In this document: piece by piece, positions 22,669 to 30,908 of the stretch | Position numbering within the stretch: position 1 is the stretch's first letter | How the letters are laid out: each line of letters opens with the position of its first letter | Assembly: GCF_022761115.1 (NCBI RefSeq) | Contig: NZ_JAKWJS010000001.1 | Location: forward strand, 1,302,001 to 1,366,000 | DNA length: 64,000 nt | Origin: Dyella sp. RRB7 | GTDB taxonomy: Bacteria; Pseudomonadota; Gammaproteobacteria; Xanthomonadales; Rhodanobacteraceae | Direction of reading: 5' to 3' | Program-made: the position numbers and the translations under genes | The notes under the pieces: model-generated | What the model was told of the DNA's origin: nothing | What the model saw: the letters and a program-made list of their open reading frames with translations, nothing else | The model's database searches: none

Positions 22669-24699
22669 TCACTTCGACGCCGGCAGATACTTCTCGAACC
22701 ACGTCAGCGCACGCTGCAGCACGTCGCGCTGGTGATCGGGGTCGACGAAGTGGTGGCCTTCGTTCGGATACACCACCAGCGCGGTGGGCACGCCTTGCGC
22801 GCGCAGCGCATGCCAGTATTCGAACGACTGCGGCGCCGGGCATTCGGCGTCGCGATCGCCTACCACGATCAGCGTTGGGGTCTTCACCTGCTTGATGAAG
22901 TTGATCGCCGAGCTCTTCGCATACACCGCCGGGTTGTCGTATACCGAGGCGCCGAAGAACGGGATCATCCACTGGTCGATCAGGTTCTGGCCGTAGTAGC
23001 TCTGCCAGTTGGCGATGCCGGCGCCCGCCACCACGGCGCGGAAACGCTGGGTCTGGGTGGGGATGAACATGCTCATGAAGCCGCCGTAGCTCCAGCCGGT
23101 GAGTCCCAGGCGCTGGTCGTCCACCGGCAGCTTCTTCTCGATGGTGTCGATGCCGGCGAGGATGTCGCGCAGGTCGCCGTGGCCGAAGTCCTTGCGGTTG
23201 GCCTGCACATAGGCCTCGCCCTGGCCGAAGCTGCCGCGCGGGTTGGGCATGAAGACGAAATAGCCCAGCGAGGAGAACGGCGCGCCGCCGAAGCCCACGC
23301 TCGGCCAGCGCGGGATCACCGCCGCCGAGGGACCGCCGTGCACGGTGACGATCATCGGGTAGGTTTTCTTCGCATCGTAGTTGGCCGGATACAGCAGCCA
23401 GCCCTGCACGTGGCGGCCTTCGTTGTCCCATTCCACCGACTCGGCCTTGCCCCAGCCGGGCTTGAGCGCAGCGTTGATGTGGGTCACCGCCGGTGGCGGC
23501 GTCATGCCGAATTCGCCGGCATGCACTTCCGGCGCGTCGGTGTAGGAGCTTTGCACGAAGGCGACCTTGCGCTGGTCGGCCGACAACGAAAGCGCCATTT
23601 CCGCGCTGCCGTCGCCGATGCTGGCGGGCAGGGTGAACAGCGTGACCGCTTGCTTGGCCTGGTCACGTGTCACGGCGTATTCCGCCACCTGGCTCTGGCC
23701 GTTGCTGACCTGTGCGACCAGCCATTGTTGCGCGCCGGTCCAGGCGAACCAGGCGGGCGTCACCTGGATGCCTGGGGTGAGATTCACCGCTTCGCCGCCA
23801 CAGGACGGCACCGCGTAGATGTCGCCGCCGGTGGAACCCTGGTCGCTCATCAGGCCGCCGATAAAGGCGATGCGCTGGCCATCCGGCGACCAGCGCGGCA
23901 ATGCGATCTGCAGGCCGTGCAGCGAGCCTTTGCTGGTGGACGGATCGAGCAGCATCGCCGCCTTCGCATCAACCTTGGCGTCCTGCACATACAGCTTGGC
24001 TACCCACCAGTTGTTGTCGCCCGGCGGCGGCGCTCCGACATAGGCGATGCGCTGGCCATCGGGTGACCAGGCGAATTCGTAGGCATAGGTGTCGGCCGAC
24101 GTGAGCAGGCGCAGGTTGCCGCCGTCCGCGTCCACCGTCGCCACACGCTGCACTTCCAGCCCATCGACGCCGATCTCGCCCGCGGCTGGCTTGGCCGCAT
24201 ACAAGGCGCTGGCGCGACGCGTGCCGTTGGGCACGTAGAGGAAGCCCAGCGCCTTGCCGTCCGGCGACCAGCTCAGGTCATCGGCCACGCCGGTGAGCGC
24301 GGCCAGGCGCTTGGGCACGGCGTTGGCCTGGGTGTCGGCGAGGAACAACTCCTTCTGCTTGCCGCCGCTGGCGCAATCGGAGAGAAAGGCCAGGTGGCGC
24401 GAATCCGGTGCCCAGGCGATATCGCCCTGGCTACAGCTGCCGGGCTTGTCGGTGCCGATGCGATGCGCCCCGCTGCCGTCGGCCTGGGCCACCTCGATGC
24501 TGTCCCGGCCCCCGGTGCGCACCACCCAGGCCAGCCGGTTGCCATCGGGCGACAGTTGCACGGCATCGATCTGGCGCACCTTGCCCAGCTCGGTGAGCAG
24601 TTGTTCGATGCGTGGATCGACGTTGGCCGAACCGGCCATGGCAGCGGGAGCGAATGCTGCAACAAGCCAGGGCAGCAGCAGGCGAGCGGATCGGGGCAT
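22669..24699 (-). CDS. S9-family prolyl oligopeptidase-type peptidase
   Basis: A 676-residue exported peptidase. It has a signal peptide (MPRSARLLLPWLVAAFAPAA, cleavage near AMAG). A beta-propeller follows with PD40-type repeats (WSPDGKALGFLYV, WSPDGQRIAYVG, WSPDGQRIAFIG), then a C-terminal alpha/beta hydrolase domain with nucleophile Ser about 537 in GWSYGGF, Asp about 617 in GDRDAEC and His about 649 in EGHHF. This is the dipeptidyl aminopeptidase/acylaminoacyl peptidase group, which cleaves short peptides, probably in the periplasm. It is a single gene flanked by short gaps. Confidence 0.92.
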   Translation of the reverse strand: MPRSARLLLPWLVAAFAPAAMAGSANVDPRIEQLLTELGKVRQIDAVQLSPDGNRLAWVVRTGGRDSIEVAQADGSGAHRIGTDKPGSCSQGDIAWAPDSRHLAFLSDCASGGKQKELFLADTQANAVPKRLAALTGVADDLSWSPDGKALGFLYVPNGTRRASALYAAKPAAGEIGVDGLEVQRVATVDADGGNLRLLTSADTYAYEFAWSPDGQRIAYVGAPPPGDNNWWVAKLYVQDAKVDAKAAMLLDPSTSKGSLHGLQIALPRWSPDGQRIAFIGGLMSDQGSTGGDIYAVPSCGGEAVNLTPGIQVTPAWFAWTGAQQWLVAQVSNGQSQVAEYAVTRDQAKQAVTLFTLPASIGDGSAEMALSLSADQRKVAFVQSSYTDAPEVHAGEFGMTPPPAVTHINAALKPGWGKAESVEWDNEGRHVQGWLLYPANYDAKKTYPMIVTVHGGPSAAVIPRWPSVGFGGAPFSSLGYFVFMPNPRGSFGQGEAYVQANRKDFGHGDLRDILAGIDTIEKKLPVDDQRLGLTGWSYGGFMSMFIPTQTQRFRAVVAGAGIANWQSYYGQNLIDQWMIPFFGASVYDNPAVYAKSSAINFIKQVKTPTLIVVGDRDAECPAPQSFEYWHALRAQGVPTALVVYPNEGHHFVDPDHQRDVLQRALTWFEKYLPASK

Positions 24700-24774
24700 G
24701 GCGGGTGGTTTCTAGCGATGGAAACATCGCAACCTAGCAGGCCCACCAGCCCATGTCAGCGCCCGTTCGTACGG

Positions 24775-25701
24775 TCAGTGCGCGGCGATCGCCGATGATT
24801 GCCGCGCCGCCTGCACCGCCGCGAGCTTCGCCTTGATCGCCGGCATCGCTGCCTGGGTGGCGCGCTCGCCTTCCAGAATGGCCTGGTTCTTCTGCTCGAA
24901 ATCGGCTGAGCCGATCTGGCTGACCCTGGGGCGGATCACGATATCGGCCCGTGCCAGCTCCTGTTCGCCCAGCTTCTGTCCCATGATGCTGATCGACTGG
25001 CCGACGATGTTGATCATGCCCACTGGATTGGTGCCGCTGGCCTTGCTGGAGATGTCCACCGCGATCACCACGTCGGCGCCCAGCTGGCGCGCCGCGTCCA
25101 CCGGCACCGGGCTCACCACGCCGCCGTCCACATAGTGCTTGCCGCTGATCTCCACCGGTTCGAACACACCCGGCACGCTGCTGGACGCACGCACCGCCTG
25201 GCCGGTGTTGCCGCGCACGAACACCGTGCGCTGGCCGGTTTCCAGCTGGGTGGCGACGGCGGCGAAGGGGATGCCCAGCTTGTCCAGCGGCCGGTTCTTG
25301 ACCTGCTGGTTCACGTAGTCCTGCAGCTTCTGCCCCTGTACCACGCCACCGGCGAACAGCCGCACGTCGCGGATGCTGCTCTCATCCAGCGAGAAGGCCG
25401 TCTCCTGCAGCTGGAACGGATCCATGCCGCTGGCATACAGCGAGCCCACCACACTGCCGGCGCTGGTGCCGGCCACCACGTCCGGATGGATGCCGTTGGC
25501 CTCCAGCATCTTGATCACGCCGATATGCGCAAAGCCCTTGGCCGCGCCGCCACCCAGCGCCAGCCCGATGCGCAGCTTCGCCACCGGCGGCGGCACCAGC
25601 GGCGCCGGTGGCGGCGTGGGCTTGGTATGGCCGAAGCAGGCGCACAGCGCCAGGCTGGCGAGCAGGGGCAGCACGGAGCGAAAGCGGCGGGTGGTGGACA
25701 T
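24775..25701 (-). CDS. RssA-like patatin-family lipoprotein
   Basis: A 308-residue patatin-like protein. The N-terminus is a lipoprotein-like signal (LPLLASLALCAC, lipid attachment probably Cys22) and a proline-rich linker. The patatin core follows with oxyanion loop GLALGGGAAKGFAHIG, nucleophile GTSAGSVVG and catalytic Asp in HYVDGGVVSPVP. It resembles E. coli RssA/NTE-type esterases. Envelope attachment and acyl-ester hydrolysis are inferred; the substrate is not known. Transcribed on its own between the S9 peptidase and fbp genes. Confidence 0.87.
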   Translation of the reverse strand: MSTTRRFRSVLPLLASLALCACFGHTKPTPPPAPLVPPPVAKLRIGLALGGGAAKGFAHIGVIKMLEANGIHPDVVAGTSAGSVVGSLYASGMDPFQLQETAFSLDESSIRDVRLFAGGVVQGQKLQDYVNQQVKNRPLDKLGIPFAAVATQLETGQRTVFVRGNTGQAVRASSSVPGVFEPVEISGKHYVDGGVVSPVPVDAARQLGADVVIAVDISSKASGTNPVGMINIVGQSISIMGQKLGEQELARADIVIRPRVSQIGSADFEQKNQAILEGERATQAAMPAIKAKLAAVQAARQSSAIAAH

Positions 25702-25842
25702 GTCGGCGACAGGTTGGGAGAGGGTGTCAACACCGCCTTGCGTACGGTGATGACTGGCGGGCGAGTGTAAGACCGCCGAAGGGCGCCGCGATGTCGGGTT
25801 AGGGCGCGTCGTTGGGCGGCGCTCAGAAATACGCCCCGCCGC

Positions 25843-25864
25843 CGTCCCCGCGAAAGCGGGGACG
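25843..25864. repeat. GAAA-loop hairpin repeat
   Basis: CGTCCCCGC (25843-25851), loop GAAA, GCGGGGACG (25856-25864). The same hairpin type occurs at 28345-28372. It lies 12 bases after the fbp stop codon and could also end fbp transcription. Confidence 0.7.
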
Positions 25865-25876
25865 AGGTGAGCAGGA

Positions 25877-26890
25877 TCAGACCGCCGCGTCGGCCTCGAC
25901 GTGGTAGTGCGTAGCCACTTCCACTTCCTTCTTGGAACCGAGGAACACCGGTACGCGCTGGTGCAGGCCGGTGGGCTGCAGCGCCATGATGCGCTCGCGG
26001 CCGGTGGTGGCGGCGCCGCCCGCCTGCTCGATGATGAAGGACATCGGGTTGGCTTCGTACATCAGGCGCAGCTTGCCGCCCTTGGACTTGATCTTGGCGT
26101 CCAGCGGATAGAAGAACACGCCGCCGCGGGTAATGATGCGGTGCACGTCGGCCACCATCGAGGCCACCCAGCGCATGTTGAAGTCCTTGCCGCGCGGGCC
26201 GTCCTTGCCGGCCAGCAGCTCGCCGATATAGCGCTGCATCGGCGCTTCCCAGTGGCGCTGGTTGGACATGTTGATGGCGAACTCGGCGGTCTCTTCCGGA
26301 ATGCGGATGTCGCGACGGCTGAGGATGAAACTGCCCACCTCACGATCCAGCGTGAACTCGTGCGTGCCGTGGCCGAAGGTCAGCACCAGCACGGTGGCCG
26401 GGCCATACACCACGTAACCGGCGGCCAGCTGGGTGGTGCCCGGCTGCAGGAAATGCTCGGCCTTCGGCTCGGTGACGCCATCAGGGCAGCGCAGGATCGA
26501 GAAGATCGTGCCGACCGAGATGTTCACGTCGATGTTGGAGCTGCCGTCGAGGGGATCGAACAGCAGCAGGTGATGGCCCTTGGGGTACATGTCGGGGATG
26601 GGTTGCGGATCTTCCATCTCCTCCGACGCGCAGGCGGCCAGCTGGCCACCCCAGGCGTTCGCCTCCAGCAGGATCTCGTTGGAGATCACGTCCAGCTTCT
26701 TCTGCGCCTCGCCCTGGATATTGCCGGTACCCGCCTCGCCGAGCACGCCACCCAGCGCGCCCTTGTTGGTGGCTACCGCGATGCGCTTGCAGGCGCGGGC
26801 GACCACCTCGATCAACAGGGAAAGCTCGGCATTCACGTGGCCGGCGCGACGTTCCTCGATCAGGAACTGGATGAGCGAGATGGACTTCAT
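25877..26890 (-). CDS. fbp: Class 1 fructose-1,6-bisphosphatase
   Basis: Hydrolyses fructose 1,6-bisphosphate to fructose 6-phosphate in gluconeogenesis. 337 residues from the ATG at 26890 ([15 protein letters not shown]). Class 1 signatures include the metal-binding [20 protein letters not shown] and the C-terminal [20 protein letters not shown]. The frame could open at 26938, but the extra 16 residues are outside the family. Together with acs in the same window this supports growth on C2 or organic-acid carbon sources. Confidence 0.96.
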   Translation of the reverse strand: MKSISLIQFLIEERRAGHVNAELSLLIEVVARACKRIAVATNKGALGGVLGEAGTGNIQGEAQKKLDVISNEILLEANAWGGQLAACASEEMEDPQPIPDMYPKGHHLLLFDPLDGSSNIDVNISVGTIFSILRCPDGVTEPKAEHFLQPGTTQLAAGYVVYGPATVLVLTFGHGTHEFTLDREVGSFILSRRDIRIPEETAEFAINMSNQRHWEAPMQRYIGELLAGKDGPRGKDFNMRWVASMVADVHRIITRGGVFFYPLDAKIKSKGGKLRLMYEANPMSFIIEQAGGAATTGRERIMALQPTGLHQRVPVFLGSKKEVEVATHYHVEADAAV

Positions 26891-27043
26891 GGCGAACCCG
26901 CAAGCAAAGGGATGCTTATTGTCCCGGCTCGCGCCCACGCTTGCCAGCGGCCAGCCTGACCGCTCCGTTCAGCTGGCGGCTGCTGACAACACGCTGGCAG
27001 CAGGGGGTACCCACACTGGGCCCCGTCAAAAGGAGGGACTCTC

Positions 27044-27661
27044 ATGCGCGATACGGTGTATTTCCTGGCATTCGATGGCTTCGCCGACTGGCACGCGGCG
27101 CAGGCCCTGTGCGAGATCCGCCGCCCCGGCGAATGGCGGCTGCGGACGGTGGGGTTTTCCATGCAGCCGGTGTTGTCCATGGGTGGCTTGCGCGTGCTGC
27201 CGGAGTTGACGCTGGACGAGCTGGATCTCAAGCGCGTGGCGCTGCTGATCGTGCCTGGCGGCTATCAGTGGGAACGGGGGCAGGGTGAGCAAGCGGTAAG
27301 CGCCGCCCGGCGCGTGCACGCGGCCGGCGCGCCGGTGGCCGCGATCGATAGCGGAGTGCTGGTGCTGGCCCGGGCCGGGCTGCTGGATGCCTGCCGTCAT
27401 ACCGGCAGCTGGCCCGGCCACATCGGCACCCATGTGCCGGCCTACGCCGGCGCCGAGCAGTACGACCCGACCGTGCTGGCGGTCAGCGATGGCGGCGTGA
27501 TCACCGCCAGCCAGCTGGGCAGCGTGGAGTTCGCGCGGGAGGTCATCCGCACGCTCGACCTGTACAGCCCCACCGACCGCGAGCACTGGTTCCGCCTGTT
27601 CAAACACGCGCTGCCGCCGCCGTGGTGCGCGAGCGAAGTCGCCACTGCGGTGGCGGCTTGA
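27044..27661 (+). CDS. DJ-1/PfpI-like protein lacking the usual nucleophile cysteine
   Basis: A 205-residue protein of the DJ-1/PfpI class-1 amidotransferase-like fold (VYFLAFDGFADWHAAQALCE, LLIVPGGYQWERG, VITASQLGSVEFAREVIRTL). At the nucleophile elbow, where family members read AAICHG, this protein reads AAIDSG. The catalytic Cys-His pair is therefore Asp-Ser, and usual glyoxalase or protease activity is unlikely. AGGAGGG precedes the ATG. A 63-residue ORF follows 10 bases later and then a GFA gene, so this looks like the first gene of a three-gene operon. Role unknown. Confidence 0.8.
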   Translation: MRDTVYFLAFDGFADWHAAQALCEIRRPGEWRLRTVGFSMQPVLSMGGLRVLPELTLDELDLKRVALLIVPGGYQWERGQGEQAVSAARRVHAAGAPVAAIDSGVLVLARAGLLDACRHTGSWPGHIGTHVPAYAGAEQYDPTVLAVSDGGVITASQLGSVEFAREVIRTLDLYSPTDREHWFRLFKHALPPPWCASEVATAVAA

Positions 27662-27671
27662 GGAGGATGAC

Positions 27672-27863
27672 ATGGCATCCCTGATCGGACGGATGCTGCT
27701 GGCGTATCGGCCGCTCTACCTGCGCGGCCTGCTGATGGATGGCCAGTACCGGATTCCCCAGCCGTCACCGGCACCCGCCAAACCCGTCAAACCCAGCACC
27801 GAAGTGGTCGCCAAGCGCGCGCCATCCCGTCACCTCAAGCCACTCCATGGAGCCACTCCATGA
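27672..27863 (+). CDS. Small hypothetical protein, 63 residues
   Basis: A short ORF with a perfect ribosome site (AGGAGG at 27661-27666, six bases before the ATG). Its TGA overlaps the ATG of the next gene (ATGA), a usual sign of translational coupling. The protein has a hydrophobic start (MASLIGRMLLAYRPLYLRGL) and a proline/lysine-rich tail (PSPAPAKPVKPS). I recognise no family. Its placement and signals argue that it is translated; it may mainly couple the flanking genes. Confidence 0.6.
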   Translation: MASLIGRMLLAYRPLYLRGLLMDGQYRIPQPSPAPAKPVKPSTEVVAKRAPSRHLKPLHGATP

Positions 27864-28264
27864 TCCGCATTCATCAAGGCAGCTGCCACTGTGGCGCGGT
27901 CCGCTACGAGGCCGAACTGGACCTGGCCTCCGGTACCGGCCGCTGCAATTGCTCGATCTGCCGCAAGTTGCGCTTCTGGGGCGCCATGGCCAGGCCGGAA
28001 ACGTTTCGCGTGCTCAGTGGCGAGGACGCGCTCACCGATTACCAGTTCGGCACCCACAGCGCCCATAACCTGTTCTGCCGTCACTGCGGCGTGCATGCGT
28101 TCCATCGCGGCTATGTGGAGGCGGTGGGCGGTGCCTATGTAGCGATCAACGTCGCCTGCCTGGATGACGTCAGCGACGAGGAATGGGCAAGCGCGCCGGT
28201 GGGCTATGCCGATGGCCGCGCCAACAACTGGCGCGAGACGCCGGCAGTGACCCGTTACCTGTAG
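27860..28264 (+). CDS. GFA-family (glutathione-dependent formaldehyde-activating-like) protein
   Basis: A 134-residue zinc-binding GFA/CENP-V fold protein with the cysteine pattern GSCHCGAVRYEA, CNCSICRK and FCRHCGVHAF. Relatives are annotated as S-hydroxymethylglutathione synthase-like, but few have proven activity. It overlaps the 63-residue ORF by four bases (ATGA), placing it in the DJ-1-like operon. A WYL-domain regulator lies 187 bases downstream. Confidence 0.88.
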   Translation: MIRIHQGSCHCGAVRYEAELDLASGTGRCNCSICRKLRFWGAMARPETFRVLSGEDALTDYQFGTHSAHNLFCRHCGVHAFHRGYVEAVGGAYVAINVACLDDVSDEEWASAPVGYADGRANNWRETPAVTRYL

Positions 28265-28344
28265 ACCGGTGGGGATTTCACGCACGACGGCAAATATCGA
28301 GCGCAGGCGGCGTGAGGTTTCCGTTTCGCGCGGACTTTCCCATT

Positions 28345-28372
28345 CGTCATCCCCGCGAAAGCGGGGATGACG
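28345..28372. repeat. GAAA-loop hairpin repeat
   Basis: CGTCATCCCCGC (28345-28356), loop GAAA, GCGGGGATGACG (28361-28372): a perfect 12-bp stem. It is a longer copy of the hairpin at 25843, in the gap between the GFA and WYL genes. The pair suggests a dispersed palindromic repeat family. Confidence 0.75.
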
Positions 28373-28451
28373 GTGAGGGATGAGCCATGTATTTCCTCAA
28401 CCATGACTCCCGACGCTGGCCGCCTGCCGCCCGCTCGGCCATCATTGACCG

Positions 28452-29159
28452 ATGCGTCGCGCTGACCGACTCTTCCTCATCATCCATGCCTTGCGCGGGC
28501 GCCGCACCGCGCTGCAGGCGCGCCAGCTGGCGGGCACGCTGGGGGTGTCGCTGCGCACCGTGTACCGCGACGTGGCCGACCTGCAGCTGTCCGGCGTGCC
28601 GATCGAAGGCGAGGCCGGCGTGGGCTATCTGTTGCGCAAGGGTTCGGACATCCCCCCGCTGATGTTCACCGCCGACGAGCTCGAATCGCTGGTGGTCGGC
28701 ACGCGCTTCGTGCGCGCGTTCGCCGGGCAGAAGCTGGCCGAAAGCGCGCAGGCGGCCCTGTTGAAGATCGAGGCGGTGCTGCCGCCCGAATTGCGCGAAC
28801 GGGCGGGGCGTACGCGCATCTACGCGCCGATCTGGCGCGACCAGAGCAAGAGCGATTTCGCCGCGCTGATCGACCGCCTCAACGCTGCCATCAGCGACAA
28901 CCAGGTGCTGCGCCTGGATTACAGCGACGAGGCCGGCCGCACCAGCACGCGCGAGGTGGAACCGCTGTGCCTGGCGTTCTGGGGCGGCGCGTGGACGCTG
29001 GGCACGTGGTGCCGGCTGCGCGTGGGCTTCCGCAATTTCCGCCCCGACCGCATCGCCAGCTGCACCATTACCGGCGAGCGTTTTGGCGAGGTGGAAGGCC
29101 GCAACCTCGATGCCTACCTGCAGGCCATGCGGGGCTATTACGAAGGCATGGACGGCTGA
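28452..29159 (+). CDS. YafY-type transcriptional regulator with HTH_11 and WYL domains
   Basis: A 235-residue regulator. The N-terminal winged helix (MRRADRLFLIIHALRGRRT ... LGVSLRTVYRDVADLQLSG) is typical of the DeoR-like HTH_11 group. The C-terminal half (about 140-215) is a WYL-type ligand domain (LRLDYSDEAGRTSTREVEPL, WTLGTWCRLRVGFRNFRPDRI). YafY/PafC-like proteins often control the adjacent gene. The upstream DJ-1-like/GFA operon is the likely target, by position only. Confidence 0.87.
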   Translation: MRRADRLFLIIHALRGRRTALQARQLAGTLGVSLRTVYRDVADLQLSGVPIEGEAGVGYLLRKGSDIPPLMFTADELESLVVGTRFVRAFAGQKLAESAQAALLKIEAVLPPELRERAGRTRIYAPIWRDQSKSDFAALIDRLNAAISDNQVLRLDYSDEAGRTSTREVEPLCLAFWGGAWTLGTWCRLRVGFRNFRPDRIASCTITGERFGEVEGRNLDAYLQAMRGYYEGMDG

Positions 29160-29240
29160 GCAGCCGGCTTCCTCTTCTCCCTGGGAGCAAAAGCAGCGGA
29201 TCGGCTAACCTCGACGTCGCCACCCGCGCCGGAGTGATCG

Positions 29241-30908
29241 ATGTCGCTGACTGGGAGCCCCACCAAAGCCGCTGCAGCGCCGACATGGCACCTGGATCTC
29301 ATCGCCGGCCTATCCATCGCCGGCCTGCTATTGCCCGAGGCCGTGGCGTACTCCGGCATCGCCAACCTGCCACCGCAGGCTGGCGTGATAGCCCTGTTCG
29401 TGGGCCTGGCCACTTATGGCCTGCTGGGTCGCAGCCGCTACGCCATTGTGTCGGCCACGTCGTCTTCCGCCGCGGTGCTGGCGGCGGGCACGCTGGCGCT
29501 GGCCGGCAGCGACAGCGTCTCGCGGGCCGCGGTGGGCGCCATGCTGGTGCTGTTGGCAGGCGTGTGTTTCCTGGTCGCCGGTGTAGCGCGCCTGGGTGGG
29601 CTGTCGCATCTGATCGCGCGGCCGGTGCTGCGCGGCTACACCTTCGGCCTCGCTTGCGTGATCGCGCTCAAGCAACTGCCGCATCTGATGGGCGTGGCGG
29701 ACATGCATGGCGATTTCGTGCCGGCCCTGCTGGCGCAGCTGGCTTCGGTATTGCCCCAGCTCAAGCCCGCCGCCGTGGGCACGGGTGTGCTTGCGCTGTT
29801 CTTGCTGTTCGTGGCTGAACGCTTGCGTCGCCTGCCGGGCAGCCTGGTGGTGATTGCCCTGGGCGTGGCCGCGTCGGGCTGGCTGGCCGCGCGCGGGGTG
29901 ACTCTTACCGGTGAGATCCACCTGGCCGCATCGCTGGGCTGGCCGCGCTGGCCGCAGAGCGGACAATGGGTGCCCAGCGTGGAGCTGGCGGCCGCGCTGC
30001 TGCTCATCCTGTATGCGGAGTCGTACAGCTCGATCCGCGGCTTTGCGCTCAAGCATGGCGATAGCGTCAACCCCAACCGCGACCTGCTGGTGCTGGGCGT
30101 GGCCAATGTGATTTCGGGTGCGTTGCAGGGCATGCCGGTGGGTGCCGGCTATTCGGGCACCTCGGCCAATGAGGCGGCGGGCGCCCGCTCGCGCTGGGCG
30201 GGCGTGATCGCGGCGGCCACCGTGCTGCTGCTGGTGTTGCTGGCGCTGCGCTGGATCGAACGGATTCCTCAGCCGGTACTGGCTGCCATCGTGATCCACG
30301 CGGTGAGCAAGTCGCTTCGGCTGTCGACCTTCGCGCCCTACCTGCGCTGGCATCGGGATCGCCTGGTGGCGCTGGCGTCGGTGCTGGCGGTGCTGTCGCT
30401 GGGCATCCTCAATGGCTTGCTGCTGGCCATTGCCTTCAGCCTGGTCATGTTGTTGCGCCAGCTGGCCACGCCGCGCCTGAGCGTGCTTGGCCGCCTCGCC
30501 GATAGCCACGATTTTGTCGACATCGAGGGGCACCCGGGCGCGCTGCCGATACCCGGCATGCTGATCGTGCGCCCCGAAGAGCCGATGTTCTTCGTCAACG
30601 CCGAAGCCTTGCTGGCCCAGGCGCGGCGGCGCGTCGACGCCAGCCAGGGGCTGCGCCGGGTGATCCTGAGCCTGGAGGAGTCGCCCGATCTCGATGGCAC
30701 GGTGCTGGAGTCGCTGGGCGACTTCGCCACCTGGCTGGGTGCTCGTGGTGTCGAGCTGCGCGTGGCACGGTTGAAGGATGCCGCGCGCGATGCCCTGTCG
30801 CGCATGGCGCTACCCCAGCTTCCGCCACAGGCGCTCAACGACTGGAGCGTGGAGGATGCCGTATTGGCACCATCACCCCCCTCATCTTCGGCCAAGGGAA
30901 ACCCTTAA
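29241..30908 (+). CDS. SulP-family anion transporter with C-terminal STAS domain
   Basis: A 555-residue SLC26/SulP transporter. The membrane domain (about 20-420) opens with DLIAGLSIAGLLLPEAVAYSGIANLPPQAG, here spanning two signature stretches, and includes SSSAAVLAAGTLAL. A STAS domain follows (about 440-540, ILSLEESPDLDGTVLESLGDF). Substrates in the family include sulfate, bicarbonate and dicarboxylates; none can be assigned here. The DUF885 gene begins at the very next base, so the two are probably co-transcribed. Confidence 0.9.
   Translation: MSLTGSPTKAAAAPTWHLDLIAGLSIAGLLLPEAVAYSGIANLPPQAGVIALFVGLATYGLLGRSRYAIVSATSSSAAVLAAGTLALAGSDSVSRAAVGAMLVLLAGVCFLVAGVARLGGLSHLIARPVLRGYTFGLACVIALKQLPHLMGVADMHGDFVPALLAQLASVLPQLKPAAVGTGVLALFLLFVAERLRRLPGSLVVIALGVAASGWLAARGVTLTGEIHLAASLGWPRWPQSGQWVPSVELAAALLLILYAESYSSIRGFALKHGDSVNPNRDLLVLGVANVISGALQGMPVGAGYSGTSANEAAGARSRWAGVIAAATVLLLVLLALRWIERIPQPVLAAIVIHAVSKSLRLSTFAPYLRWHRDRLVALASVLAVLSLGILNGLLLAIAFSLVMLLRQLATPRLSVLGRLADSHDFVDIEGHPGALPIPGMLIVRPEEPMFFVNAEALLAQARRRVDASQGLRRVILSLEESPDLDGTVLESLGDFATWLGARGVELRVARLKDAARDALSRMALPQLPPQALNDWSVEDAVLAPSPPSSSAKGNP

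Noticed and set aside
22633-24066. 477-codon frame antisense to the S9 peptidase
   Set aside because: Same strand-mirror effect; the peptidase catalytic motifs and signal peptide are on the minus strand.
25843-28372. GAAA-loop hairpins as a CRISPR array
   Set aside because: Only two copies, 2.5 kb apart and palindromic, without regular spacers; they fit dispersed REP-like hairpins.
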